Assembly (NCBI RefSeq): GCF_002752165.1
Contig: NZ_MOMB01000047.1
Location: forward strand, 62,001 to 126,000
DNA: 64,000 nt
Direction: 5' to 3'
Origin: Erwinia sp. OLFS4
Lineage (GTDB): Bacteria > Pseudomonadota > Gammaproteobacteria > Enterobacterales > Enterobacteriaceae
This document shows positions 1-9,735 of this stretch, piece after piece; positions within the stretch are counted from its first letter, which is position 1, and the number at the start of each line of letters is the position of its first letter. The notes beneath the pieces are model-generated. The model saw only the letters and a list, made by a program, of their open reading frames with translations. It ran no database searches and was not told where the DNA came from. The position numbers were made by a program, and so were the translations under genes.

Positions 1-159
1 AAAATGCTGGCGCTGGCTTTTCTTATTCTGGTTGGTTTTACCCTGATTCTTGAAAGTTTTTCAATTCATGTACCGAAAGGCTACATCTATTTTGCCATGT
101 TTTTCTCTATGACGGTTGAAGGGCTTAACCTGTTGCGTAAAAAAAAGAAATCGACATAA
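1..159 (+). CDS. ygdQ: YgdQ, TerC-family membrane protein (3' end only)
   Basis: The frame is open from the first base and ends at a TAA at 157-159; only the last 52 residues are in the window. They hold a hydrophobic segment ([19 protein letters not shown]), a short loop with the motif [11 protein letters not shown], a second hydrophobic stretch and a basic tail ending RKKKKST. This matches the C-terminus of TerC/UPF0053 inner-membrane proteins. In E. coli ygdQ lies directly upstream of ygdR, as here, which supports the name. The family's role in metal export or tolerance is inferred for most members and not shown by this fragment. Confidence 0.8.
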   Translation, partial: KMLALAFLILVGFTLILESFSIHVPKGYIYFAMFFSMTVEGLNLLRKKKKST

Positions 160-282
160 TAAAGAATGTCAATAGCCGCTCGTGCACTCGTGCTATTTTC
201 AGACTGTTACCATTAATCCACAAAAATGGATCGGAGATACTAGACTAAATTTGATATTGTGTGCCAAACGCGGAGAACAACT

Positions 283-498
283 ATGAAGTGGATCATCACC
301 TGCCTGCTGGCAACCAGTGCGCTATTACTCAGTGCCTGCAGCAGCCATTATGTTATGACAAGCAAAGACGGACAAATGATCATGACCAGGGGTAAACCTG
401 TGATTGATAAAGAAACCGGTCTGATCAGCTACGTTGACGAAAGTGGTCACGAAAAACAAATTAATGGTGATGAAATTTCCTCTATGGTAGAGCGTTAA
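283..498 (+). CDS. ygdR: YgdR, small DUF903 lipoprotein
   Basis: A 71-residue protein starting MKWIITCLLATSALLLSAC, a type II signal peptide with lipobox LSAC; the mature lipoprotein would begin at Cys19. I chose the ATG at 283 and not the upstream GTG at 259 because a GGAG ribosome site lies at 272-275 and because it gives a normal lipoprotein signal. The mature part (SSHYVMTSKDGQMIMTRGKP...) is the short beta-rich DUF903 fold of the YgdI/YgdR family. Function is unknown; an envelope location is expected. The position between ygdQ and tas is the same as in E. coli. Confidence 0.88.
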   Translation: MKWIITCLLATSALLLSACSSHYVMTSKDGQMIMTRGKPVIDKETGLISYVDESGHEKQINGDEISSMVER

Positions 499-650
499 GC
501 GACGGCACACTCTCCTACCGCGGGTCGGTGATGTCCTGGCCCGCTTATTTCCGTAAATTTCCCCTTTCGCCCGGCGGCTGCCTGAAGCTATAGTCAAAGG
601 CCGGACAGCGTTTGTCCTCATCGTCTGAGAAGAAAAAAAGGAAGCCGGCA

Positions 651-1691
651 ATGCAACTTCACCGTATCCCCCACAGCACCCTTGAAATCAGTACGCTGGG
701 GCTGGGCACTATGACGTTTGGTGAGCAAAACAGTGAAGCCGACGCCCATGCACAATTAGATTACGCCGTCGCACGTGGTATCAATCTGATTGACACTGCT
801 GAGATGTATCCGGTACCTCCACGTCCGCAAACCCAGGGGCTGACCGAGCAATATATTGGTAGCTGGCTGAAAAAACGTGGTCATCGTGAAAAACTGATCA
901 TCGCCTCAAAAGTGGCCGGCCCGGTACGTGGCAGCGATGCGGCAATCCGGCCGCAACAGGCGCTGGATCGTAAAAACATCCGCGAAGCACTGGATGCCAG
1001 CCTCAAACGGCTTAATACCGATTATATCGATCTCTATCAGCTGCACTGGCCGCAGCGTCAGACCAATTTCTTCGGTAAGCTGAATTATCAGTACGCCGAC
1101 GCGGGCGTCCCGGTTACGCTGCTTGAAAGTCTGGAAGCATTGAATGAGCAGGTGCGCGCCGGAAAAATACGCTACATCGGCGTTTCCAATGAAACGCCCT
1201 GGGGAGTAATGCGCTATCTGCAACTGGCGGAAAAACATCAGCTGCCGCGTATTGTGACCATTCAGAACCCCTATAGCCTGCTGAACCGCAGTTTTGAAGT
1301 CGGTCTGGCGGAAATCAGTCAGCATGAAGGTGTGGAATTACTGGCTTATTCAAGCCTGGCCTTTGGCGTCCTGAGCGGTAAATACCTTAACGGCGCGCAG
1401 CCCGCTAACGCGCGCAACACCCTGTTCACGCGCTTCCAGCGCTACAGCGGCGAGCAGGCAGGACTGGCAACCGCCGAATATGTGGCACTGGCAGAGAAAC
1501 ATCGCCTCGATCCGTCACAGATGGCGCTGGCATTCGTGCGTCAGCAACCGTTCGTCTGCAGTACGCTACTGGGGGCAACCAGTCTGGCGCAGCTGAAAAC
1601 CAATATCGACAGTCTTGATCTGACGCTTGACCCACCACTGCTGGAACAGCTGGAAGCTATTCATCATCGCTACACCTTCCCCGCGCCCTGA
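651..1691 (+). CDS. tas: Tas, aldo-keto reductase
   Basis: A 346-residue NADP(H)-dependent aldo-keto reductase, the same length as E. coli Tas. The AKR catalytic tetrad can be read: Asp and Tyr in DTAEMY, Lys in IIASKVAG, and His in LYQLHWPQR. The ATG at 651 is preceded by AAGGAA at 638-643; the longer frame from 612 has no such site and would add 13 unconserved residues. In E. coli, Tas suppresses tyrosine auxotrophy under starvation; its physiological substrate is not established. It reads toward the convergent lplT gene, 85 bp away. Confidence 0.93.
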   Translation: MQLHRIPHSTLEISTLGLGTMTFGEQNSEADAHAQLDYAVARGINLIDTAEMYPVPPRPQTQGLTEQYIGSWLKKRGHREKLIIASKVAGPVRGSDAAIRPQQALDRKNIREALDASLKRLNTDYIDLYQLHWPQRQTNFFGKLNYQYADAGVPVTLLESLEALNEQVRAGKIRYIGVSNETPWGVMRYLQLAEKHQLPRIVTIQNPYSLLNRSFEVGLAEISQHEGVELLAYSSLAFGVLSGKYLNGAQPANARNTLFTRFQRYSGEQAGLATAEYVALAEKHRLDPSQMALAFVRQQPFVCSTLLGATSLAQLKTNIDSLDLTLDPPLLEQLEAIHHRYTFPAP

Positions 1692-1776
1692 CCAGTAAAC
1701 CTTCGGCTCGCGCCCGGCGGCTCAGGGCGACGTGCCGGAGGTAGTCTGCACGGGTTCTGTTGTCTGAATGTCCCGG

Positions 1777-2991
1777 TCAGGGATTCGACGGTCTTGCCCG
1801 CTGGCGGCGCGGCCATAGCCACAACCCACCCACAGCCAGCGCAAACAGCGCACCAAAGCCAACGCCGGTCACCACCGGCGACGCGCCAAGCCTGATCGCC
1901 AGTGAATAAAGCCCCAGCATCAGCAGCATTGCGGTATTTTCACCCAGATTCTGTACTGCTATCGCATTACCTGCCCCGACTTTGGCCTTACCGACCTCCT
2001 GCAGCAGCGCATTGAGCGGCACGACAAAAAAACCGCCCAGCATGCCAATAATAACCAGCAGCAGCCAGGCACTGATGGCCTGAGTTTGCAGGGCAAAAAC
2101 GATCACCGCAACGCCGATCAGTATGCCCGCAGGCATACAACGGGCGACGGTTTTCAGGGTTACCAGCCGCGCCGCCAACCCGGCACCGAGTACAATGCCA
2201 ATGGCAACCAGAGCGTTAAGCAAGGTTGGCGTTTTATTATCGCTGACGCCCAGCGCCACCGGCACCCAGATAACCAGCAGAAAACGCAGCGTAACACCGG
2301 CCCCCCAGAACATACTGGTACCAACCAGTGAAAAACGGGTCTGACCATCCAGCCAGAGCGTCCGGCAGGCGGCAGAAAACTGCGCCGACATTGCCCGGGG
2401 CCGCCAGCAAAGAGCCGGACGCGCAGCATGCAGCCGCGGAATCAGGAGATTAGCCAGCACCGCCAGCGCGTAGGCCAGCACGCAAACAGCCAGGGCGCTT
2501 AGCAAATTAACATCTGCCAGCAGGCCACCGGCTATCGACCCCGCCAGAATCGCCGCAATGGTGGAAGCTTCCATCACGCCGTTGGCTTTCACCAGCAGTT
2601 TGTCCTCTGTCAGTTCGGTAAGAATGCCATATTTAGCCGGTGAATAGGCCGCCGCGCCGACGCCGACCAGACTATACCCCACAAACGGATTAATGCCAAA
2701 ACAGATCAGCAGCGCTCCGGCCAGTTTTAAGCCGTTTGCCAGCATCATCACCCGACCTTTACTGAAACTATCGGCAATCTGCCCCACAAAAGGGGCCAGC
2801 AGAATATAAGTGGCGACGAAAACCATCTGTAAAACAGGCTGACTCCATTGTGGCCAGAACTGCTGTTTTAACAATGCCAGCGTGGCAAACAGCAGGGCAT
2901 TATCGCCAAATGCCGACAAAAACTGCGCCGTCATCACCGCCAGCATAGGGCGGGAGGTTAACCGCAGATGGTCAGGCGTCTGCTCAGTCAT
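1777..2991 (-). CDS. lplT: LplT, lysophospholipid transporter
   Basis: A 404-residue MFS-type membrane protein that flips lysophospholipids across the inner membrane to the acyltransferase Aas. It matches the E. coli protein closely ([20 protein letters not shown] near the N-terminus, [16 protein letters not shown] and [13 protein letters not shown] near the C-terminus) and ends in a basic tail. I chose the ATG at 2991 (MTEQTPDHL); the 14 residues upstream in frame lie inside the 3' end of aas. The two genes overlap by 8 bp, so they are probably translationally coupled, with aas first. Confidence 0.95.
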   Translation of the reverse strand: MTEQTPDHLRLTSRPMLAVMTAQFLSAFGDNALLFATLALLKQQFWPQWSQPVLQMVFVATYILLAPFVGQIADSFSKGRVMMLANGLKLAGALLICFGINPFVGYSLVGVGAAAYSPAKYGILTELTEDKLLVKANGVMEASTIAAILAGSIAGGLLADVNLLSALAVCVLAYALAVLANLLIPRLHAARPALCWRPRAMSAQFSAACRTLWLDGQTRFSLVGTSMFWGAGVTLRFLLVIWVPVALGVSDNKTPTLLNALVAIGIVLGAGLAARLVTLKTVARCMPAGILIGVAVIVFALQTQAISAWLLLVIIGMLGGFFVVPLNALLQEVGKAKVGAGNAIAVQNLGENTAMLLMLGLYSLAIRLGASPVVTGVGFGALFALAVGGLWLWPRRQRARPSNP

Positions 2992-5143
2992 GGCTTTTCT
3001 CTGCGGATTCTGCCAGCGCCTTGAGCGCAACAAAATCAGGTTTACCGCTGCCGAGTAACGGCAGCTGTTTCAGATAGCGGATATCACGTGGAACCGCCAG
3101 CTCCGGCGCACCGCTCTCTCTGGCTACACGCTGCAACGCTTCGCGTTGCAGGCTGGCATCGGTGGTAAACAACACCAGAGCCTCACCGCGGCTGGCGTCA
3201 GGCCTGACGGTTGCCGCATGCTGTTTGTCCGCAGAAGCTTTCAACGCCAGCTGTTCAACCAGCTCCAGTGAAACCATCTCCCCGGCCACTTTAGCGAAGC
3301 GTTTCACCCGCTCCTGGATCTGGCAAAAACCCTGGTCATCAAAACGCACGATATCGCCGGTATCATACCAGCCAGCGTCGCGCTGCCCTTCACCGTTGTC
3401 CGCTTCCGGCGCTTCCAGCCAGCCCGGACGTTCATAACGCAGGTAACCTTTCATGATATTGGGACCGCGCAGCTGTAATCGTCCGCCTTCGTCAATGCCG
3501 GGCACCGCAATCAGACGTGAATCCATCGCCGGTAAAAGGCGTCCGACGGTGCCGTTGCGTGCCGCCATCGGCACATTAATGGCAACCACCGGTGCACATT
3601 CCGTCACGCCATAACCTTCCAGTATCCGGATACCAAACTTTTCAAACCAGATATCGCGGGTTGCATCCTGTAATTTCTCCGCCCCGGCGACCACATAACG
3701 TAAACGGGCAAAATCATAGGGCTGGGCGAAACGGGCGTAGTGCGCGAGAAACGTTGAGGTGCCAAACAGCACCGTGCAGTTACGGTCATAAACCAGTTCC
3801 GGCACAATCCGGTAATGTAGCGGACTGGGGTAAAGAAACGCCTGAGCACCGGTCATCAGCGGGGTGAACAACCCCACCGTCAGGCCAAAGGCGTGAAACA
3901 AAGGCAATGCCGACATAAAGCGATCGCGCGGGGTAAAATCAGCAATCGTGCGAATTTGCTCCACGTTAGCCAGCAGGCTTTTATGCGAATGGACCACACC
4001 TTTAGGTTTGCCTTCGGAACCGGAAGTAAACAGCACCATAGCGGCATCCTCTGCCTGTTGCGGCAACTGTGCCAGGCGGGGAAACAGCAGCCGGCTTAAA
4101 ATCCACAGCTTATCACCGGTGGTAACGGTATCGCGTAAGTCTTCCAGATACACCCAGCGCACCTGGTCAGCAGACTGGGGTAAATGCCAGAGATTGCCTT
4201 TGTCAAGAAACTGACGGGAGGTAAAGATCACCTGCACCTGAGAGGCGGTCAGTGCTGCGTCCAGCCCGCTGACGCCGGCGCTGTAATTGAGCATTGCCGG
4301 AATACGACCACGCATAGTGGCGCCGAGAATAGCCGCTGCAGTCACATTTGCATTGGGTAATAGCAGACCAATATATTCACCCGGCCGGGTATAGCGTTCA
4401 AGAATCCGTCCTACTCCAAGGGATTTTTTTAGCAGGCTATGATAACTGTCTGCTTTAAAATTAATGTCTTCCAGGCAGGGTTTAAAACGGCCATAGCGGC
4501 AACTGGCGGCAAGAAAGGCTTCAAATATTGTCTGCCGGGGTCGCACCGCCATACGGGCTTCCATCATAATGTGATGCAGATGTTCGCCGGCCAGCCGCCG
4601 GCGTTCGCGCGCACGCGGCGCATCCGGCATCGGCACCGAGGTCGGCGGCAACAGCGTCAGGGTAATGGCCGGAAAAAAGCGACGTTTAAAAGTGCCGGAC
4701 AGCCGGCCAAAATAGGTAAACTCAGCCCCTTCAATGCGCAAAGGTACCACCGTGGCCTGCGATTTCGCCGCAAGGAAACCCGCCCCCTCATAAATTTTCA
4801 TCAGCGATCCTGTCACCGTTATACGGCCTTCCGGAAAAATCACCACCGGCCGCCCCTCGCCAACCAGGCGAACCAGCTGTTTAATTGACATCGGCCGGGT
4901 TGGATCGAGCGGTACAAAATCAATCAGTGGCTTCAGCCAGCGAATAAACCACTTTTCGCTGATACTGGCATAAATAGCGAACACCGGCCTTATCGGTAAA
5001 AACAGCGCCAGCAAAATCCCGTCAAGAAAAGAGACATGATTGGGGGTTATCAGCAATCGCTCTCGTTTAAGTACAGAGAGATCGCCGCGTAGCCGGACGC
5101 GAAACAAAATCCGCAACAGTACGCGCAGCAGGTTAAAAATCAT
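2984..5143 (-). CDS. aas: Aas, 2-acyl-GPE acyltransferase / acyl-ACP synthetase
   Basis: A 719-residue bifunctional enzyme, identical in length to E. coli Aas, that re-acylates lysophosphatidylethanolamine. The N-terminal ~200 residues are a PlsC-type acyltransferase with the HX4D motif (NHVSFLDG) and the [10 protein letters not shown] block. The rest is an AMP-forming acyl-ACP synthetase with the P-loop-like [12 protein letters not shown], the YGVTECAP block and [11 protein letters not shown]. Short hydrophobic segments near the N-terminus fit membrane association. It is the first gene of aas-lplT. In E. coli the next genes upstream are omrA/omrB and galR; here an 11-kb efflux and cell-wall block lies between. 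Confidence 0.96.
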   Translation of the reverse strand: MIFNLLRVLLRILFRVRLRGDLSVLKRERLLITPNHVSFLDGILLALFLPIRPVFAIYASISEKWFIRWLKPLIDFVPLDPTRPMSIKQLVRLVGEGRPVVIFPEGRITVTGSLMKIYEGAGFLAAKSQATVVPLRIEGAEFTYFGRLSGTFKRRFFPAITLTLLPPTSVPMPDAPRARERRRLAGEHLHHIMMEARMAVRPRQTIFEAFLAASCRYGRFKPCLEDINFKADSYHSLLKKSLGVGRILERYTRPGEYIGLLLPNANVTAAAILGATMRGRIPAMLNYSAGVSGLDAALTASQVQVIFTSRQFLDKGNLWHLPQSADQVRWVYLEDLRDTVTTGDKLWILSRLLFPRLAQLPQQAEDAAMVLFTSGSEGKPKGVVHSHKSLLANVEQIRTIADFTPRDRFMSALPLFHAFGLTVGLFTPLMTGAQAFLYPSPLHYRIVPELVYDRNCTVLFGTSTFLAHYARFAQPYDFARLRYVVAGAEKLQDATRDIWFEKFGIRILEGYGVTECAPVVAINVPMAARNGTVGRLLPAMDSRLIAVPGIDEGGRLQLRGPNIMKGYLRYERPGWLEAPEADNGEGQRDAGWYDTGDIVRFDDQGFCQIQERVKRFAKVAGEMVSLELVEQLALKASADKQHAATVRPDASRGEALVLFTTDASLQREALQRVARESGAPELAVPRDIRYLKQLPLLGSGKPDFVALKALAESAEKSHD

Positions 5144-5211
5144 GCTGTGTCCTTTAGCAAGTCATAAATTGCTACAGGATGCATGCTGGCGCAATGATTG
5201 GCAATCTGCGA

Positions 5212-6624
5212 TTACTTTTCTGCGGCTTTTTTCCCTCCCTCTGCCTGCCAGCCGCCACCTAAGGCGGCAATTAACTGCACGCTGGCTACCCAACGGGTAC
5301 TCTGCAAAGAGAGCAGGCTGCGCTGTTGGGTAAGACGGGTATTTTCCGTTGTGGCAACATCCAGATAATCAATCATCCCGGCGTCATACTGATTGCGCGT
5401 CACCCTGGCCGACTCAATGGCACCTTGCGTCGCTGCCTGCTGAGCGGCGATTTCATCATCCAGGGTACGCAGTTCAACCAGATAGTTTTCCACTTCGGTG
5501 AAGCCGTTTAGCACCGCCTGGCGGTAACTGGCAACGCTGGCGTCATAAGCAGCACGCGCCTGCTCAACCTTCGCAGAGGTAGCGCCAAAGTCGAGCAGCG
5601 TACCGCTGAGCGCCGGTCCCAGCGACCAGACGCGATTAGGCAGCGAGAAAAGATTGTGTAACGCTGAGCTGGAAAACCCCCCGCTGGCACTGAGGGTCAA
5701 ATCAGGATAGTAGCCGGCAATGGCCACGCCCACGGCCGCATTGGCCGCCGCTACGTTGCGCTCCGCTTCGGCGATATCCGGACGGCGTTGCAATAATTCG
5801 CCGGGCAGTAGCGACGGAATGGCCGGCATCTTTGCCGTCAGCGGCGCCGTGGGTAAACTAAAGTCGGTCGGGGCTTTGCCCACCAGCAGGGCAATTGCAT
5901 GTTCAAGTTGTGCGCGCTGCCAGCGATAATCCAGCATGGTGCTGCGGGCGCTTTGCAGCTGTGTTTGTGCCTGCGCCAGCGTTGCCCGTGACTCACTGCC
6001 TACCTGATATTTGTTGGTTATCACCCGTAAATAGCCTTCATAGGCGGCAACGCTCTGCTGATACAGGCTAATTTGCTCGTCCATTAAACGCAGCTGAAAA
6101 TAGTCCTGCGCCAGTTCTGACTGGGCACTCAGCGTGGTATTTGCCAGTTCAGCGGCGCTGGCTTCAGCACTGGCGCGGTTCTCTTCCAGCGTACGGCGCA
6201 GCTTGCCCCATAAATCCACTTCCCAGCTGGCGCTCAGTTGTGCACTGTTGCTATTGCTGATACTGCGCCCCGCCGTGCTGGATGCCGCGCTGCCACTGCG
6301 CGTGACGCTGCCGCTTTCACTGATGGACGGCAGTAAATTCGCCCGTGATTGCGCCGCCAGCGCCTGCGCTTCACGGTAACGGGCGGCATATTGCGCGACG
6401 TTCTGGTTAGACAACTGAACCTGACGCAACAGCCCGGAGAGAACGGCATCATCATAAACCGCCCACCATTCACCTTTCGCCTGATTGTCCTGCGGCTGTG
6501 CCTGGCGCCAGCCTTGTGCCTCTTTATAATGCAGCGGTACCGCCACCGTAGGCCGCTGATAATCCGGCCCCAGGGTGCAGCCAGACAGCACAACAAGACA
6601 AGCCAGCAGAGACAACTTTTTCAT
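5212..6624 (-). CDS. Outer-membrane efflux lipoprotein (NodT/OprM family)
   Basis: A 470-residue outer-membrane channel of RND efflux systems. The N-terminus MKKLSLLACLVVLSGCTLGPDYQRP is a type II signal peptide with lipobox LSGC followed by the typical GPDYxRP. The body shows the two repeated helical segments of TolC-type proteins (AQSELAQDYFQLR, and AYDASVASYRQAVLNGFTEVENYL in the second half). It is the last gene of the operon, 12 bp behind the second RND gene. A dedicated channel in an operon with one adaptor and two RND pumps resembles Pseudomonas MuxABC-OpmB more than E. coli MdtABC, which uses TolC. Confidence 0.9.
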   Translation of the reverse strand: MKKLSLLACLVVLSGCTLGPDYQRPTVAVPLHYKEAQGWRQAQPQDNQAKGEWWAVYDDAVLSGLLRQVQLSNQNVAQYAARYREAQALAAQSRANLLPSISESGSVTRSGSAASSTAGRSISNSNSAQLSASWEVDLWGKLRRTLEENRASAEASAAELANTTLSAQSELAQDYFQLRLMDEQISLYQQSVAAYEGYLRVITNKYQVGSESRATLAQAQTQLQSARSTMLDYRWQRAQLEHAIALLVGKAPTDFSLPTAPLTAKMPAIPSLLPGELLQRRPDIAEAERNVAAANAAVGVAIAGYYPDLTLSASGGFSSSALHNLFSLPNRVWSLGPALSGTLLDFGATSAKVEQARAAYDASVASYRQAVLNGFTEVENYLVELRTLDDEIAAQQAATQGAIESARVTRNQYDAGMIDYLDVATTENTRLTQQRSLLSLQSTRWVASVQLIAALGGGWQAEGGKKAAEK

Positions 6625-6636
6625 GAGTAATTTCCA

Positions 6637-9600
6637 TTAATTCGCCGGACGCAGACGTTGCCAGCGGCGGTGTACCGCGTGGCTTAGCTTGTCCAGATAA
6701 AGATAAATAACCGGAGTGGTAAACAGCGTGAGTAGCTGGCTGACCGCCAGGCCACCGGCAATGGCAATGCCAAGCGGGCTACGCAAGTCGGCATCACCGC
6801 CGCTGCCCAGCGCCAGCGGTAAGGCACCAAAGAACGCCGCCAGCGTGGTCATCATGATTGGGCGGAAACGCATCAGACAGGCCTCCACAATCGCCTGTTC
6901 AGCACTCAGCCCGCGCTCTCGTTCGGCCGCCAGCGCAAAATCGATCATCATAATCGCATTCTTTTTCACAATACCAATCAGCAGCAAAATACCGATCAGC
7001 GCAATTACCGTCAGCTGAGTATGGGTAAATAACAGTAACAACAGCGCACCAACGCCAGCGGAGGGTAGCGTAGAAAGAATGGTCAACGGATGGATATAAC
7101 TTTCATACAATATGCCCAGCACGATATAGACCGCCAGCAGCGCGGCAGCAATCAGCCACGGCATAGAAGCGCTCAACTCGCTGAAGGCTTTTGCCGTTCC
7201 CTGAAAACCGGCCTGAATATCATCAGGCAAGCCAATTTTTATCATGGCGTCAGCAATCAGCTGCTGTGCCTGCTGCAACGAAACGCCGTCAGCCAGGTTA
7301 AACGCCAGCGTGCTGGTCGCCATCTGTCCCTGATGGGCAACAGAAAGCGGTGCGTTTGCTCCGGAGAAAGTGGCAAAGGCACTCAGCGGGATAGCCTTAC
7401 CCTGGTCGTTGACCACGTACATCTGTTGCAACTTTTGCGGTTCGTCAGTCCAGTCGTCGTTCAGCGCCATCACCACATGGTACTGATTCAGACTGTGATA
7501 CAGGGTTGCCACCTGGCGCTGAGCAAAAGCATTGTTTAACATAGTGTCGATGGTTTCGACATTGATGCCGAGGCGTAAAGCGCGATCGCGATCAATCGTC
7601 ACCATCACCTCCTGCCCGCCATTTTGCGCATCAGAGTCAACGCCGTTAAGCTGCGGGATCGCCTCCAGCGCGGCCTTCACCTTTGGAGTCCAGCGGCGCA
7701 GCGTATCCAGGTCATCCGCCTGCAGACTGTATTGCCAGGACGCGTTAGCGCTGCGCCCGCCAATATGAATATCCTGCGCCGCCATAACAAATAGCTGCAT
7801 ACCCGGGGTTTTGCTGAACGCCATGGTCAGCCGGTTAGCCACCTGGCTGGCGGTGGCCTTACGCTGGCCAATATCTTTCAGATGAATAAAAAAGTTAGCG
7901 CTGTTACGTGAACCAAACATACCGCCACCCATGGAGGCAATCACGCCATCCACCGCCGGGTCCTGTTGCACTTTACTGGCAATCGCCTGTACCTGCGGTT
8001 TCATTGCCTGAAAAGAGATATTTTGATCGGCGCGTACCATGCCAATCAGCAGGCCGGTATCCTGATCGGGAAAAAACCCCTTCTGCACAATGCTGAATAA
8101 AAACAGGTTTAGCAGCACGGTAAGAAACAGACTGAACAGCGTCAGCCGGCGATGACGCAGTACCCAACGCAACCCACGTTCATAAGCGGCAAGCAGAGCG
8201 GCAAGACTTTTTTCTATCCACAGCCATAGCGGGTGGGGCCGGCGGCTGACCTGGCTCTTTTTACGCAGCAAACGCGCGCACAGCATTGGCGTCAGACTCA
8301 GTGAAATCACCATTGATATCGCCAGTGACAGCGACAGCGTCACGGCAAATTCGCGAAACAGGCGACCAACAATACTGCCCATCAGCAAAATAGGAATAAA
8401 GACCGCCACCAGCGATAACGTCATGGACAACACGGTAAAACTGACTTCCCGGGCGCCTTTTAGCGCCGCCCTGACCGGGCTTAATCCACTTTCAATATGA
8501 CGGGTGATGTTTTCTAACACCACGATGGCATCATCCACCACAAACCCAGTGGAAATAATCAACGCCATTAACGAAAGGTTATCCAGGCTGTAGCCCAGCA
8601 GATACATCAGTGCGCAGGTGCCAATCAGGGAGACCGGCAGCACCAGTGCCGGAATAATCATCGCCTGCAGGTTACGTAAAAAAACAAACACCACGGCAAT
8701 CACCAGCAGCACGGCGATCAGCAGCGTTTCCTCCGTATCATACAGCGAAGCGCGAATCGACGGCGAACGGTCAACAACCAGCTGCAGGGCCACATCAGAA
8801 GGCAGTGACTTTTGTAACTCCGGCAGCCGCGCCTTGATGGCATCGATGGTTGCCAGCATATTGGCCCCTGCCTGACGGGTTACCCCAATCATCACCGCCG
8901 GCACCCCGTTGTAGTAACCGACATTATATTTATCTTCAACGGCGTCATACACTGTCGCCACGTCGCGTAAGCGAATCGCTTTACCTTGCTGATAGCGGAT
9001 GATCAGGCCGGCATATTGCGCCGCTTTATCCAACTGGCTATTCGCATCCACCAGCCAGGACATGCTGCTGCCGTTAAGGACTCCCTTTGGCAGGTTAGTG
9101 GTACTGTTAGCCACCGTCTTGCGTACGCTATCCAGCGAAATACCATAATGGGTCAGCTGCTGCGGTTTAAGATCAATACGCACTGCCGGCAGCGCGCTAC
9201 CCAGTAGTAAAACCTCCCCTACCCCCTGTACCTGGGCAATACTCTGGTCAATTTTACTGTCGGCCAGGTCGTACAGTTCCCCGCTGCTGCGGTTTTTAGA
9301 GGTCAATGCCAGCAGCAGAATTGGCGCTTCTGAAGGGTTCGCTTTGCGGTAGGTTGGCAAAGAAGCCATGCTGTCTGGCAGCAGACTGCGCGCGGCGTTA
9401 ATCGCCGCCTGCACGTCCCGCGCAGCGCCGTTAATATCGCGGTCAAGGTCAAACTGTAAAATCACGCTGGTTGACCCCTGCGAACTGCTGGAGGTCATCT
9501 CACTGACGCCGGCAATTTGCCCCAGCGCACGTTCCAGCGGGGTAGCAACCGTCGCCGCCATGGTTTCCGGACTGGCCCCGGCCAGTTTGGCACTGACAAT

Positions 9601-9735
9601 GATGGTCGGAAAATCAACCTGTGGTAACGGAGCCACCGGCAACAAACGGTACCCTAGCGCCCCAAGCAACAGTATCGCCAGGGTAAGTAACAGCGTTGCT
9701 ACCGGACGGAAAACAAACAGCCTGACGATATTCAT
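6637..9735 (-). CDS. RND efflux pump, MdtC/MuxC type
   Basis: A 1032-residue inner-membrane RND transporter. It starts [21 protein letters not shown], the usual first helix, and has two large periplasmic domains between helices 1-2 and 7-8. The proton-relay pair is visible in [14 protein letters not shown], and the partner Lys in [14 protein letters not shown]. It starts inside the end of the preceding RND gene (ATGA overlap, 9732-9735), so the two are probably made together. In MdtBC the two pumps form a heterotrimer with unequal roles; the same is likely here. Substrates cannot be told from sequence; bile salts, novobiocin and similar compounds are known for relatives. Confidence 0.92.
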   Translation of the reverse strand: MNIVRLFVFRPVATLLLTLAILLLGALGYRLLPVAPLPQVDFPTIIVSAKLAGASPETMAATVATPLERALGQIAGVSEMTSSSSQGSTSVILQFDLDRDINGAARDVQAAINAARSLLPDSMASLPTYRKANPSEAPILLLALTSKNRSSGELYDLADSKIDQSIAQVQGVGEVLLLGSALPAVRIDLKPQQLTHYGISLDSVRKTVANSTTNLPKGVLNGSSMSWLVDANSQLDKAAQYAGLIIRYQQGKAIRLRDVATVYDAVEDKYNVGYYNGVPAVMIGVTRQAGANMLATIDAIKARLPELQKSLPSDVALQLVVDRSPSIRASLYDTEETLLIAVLLVIAVVFVFLRNLQAMIIPALVLPVSLIGTCALMYLLGYSLDNLSLMALIISTGFVVDDAIVVLENITRHIESGLSPVRAALKGAREVSFTVLSMTLSLVAVFIPILLMGSIVGRLFREFAVTLSLSLAISMVISLSLTPMLCARLLRKKSQVSRRPHPLWLWIEKSLAALLAAYERGLRWVLRHRRLTLFSLFLTVLLNLFLFSIVQKGFFPDQDTGLLIGMVRADQNISFQAMKPQVQAIASKVQQDPAVDGVIASMGGGMFGSRNSANFFIHLKDIGQRKATASQVANRLTMAFSKTPGMQLFVMAAQDIHIGGRSANASWQYSLQADDLDTLRRWTPKVKAALEAIPQLNGVDSDAQNGGQEVMVTIDRDRALRLGINVETIDTMLNNAFAQRQVATLYHSLNQYHVVMALNDDWTDEPQKLQQMYVVNDQGKAIPLSAFATFSGANAPLSVAHQGQMATSTLAFNLADGVSLQQAQQLIADAMIKIGLPDDIQAGFQGTAKAFSELSASMPWLIAAALLAVYIVLGILYESYIHPLTILSTLPSAGVGALLLLLFTHTQLTVIALIGILLLIGIVKKNAIMMIDFALAAERERGLSAEQAIVEACLMRFRPIMMTTLAAFFGALPLALGSGGDADLRSPLGIAIAGGLAVSQLLTLFTTPVIYLYLDKLSHAVHRRWQRLRPAN

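Noticed and set aside
4439-4888. 149-codon frame on the plus strand inside aas
   Set aside because: It is a mirror of the conserved acyltransferase domain on the minus strand.
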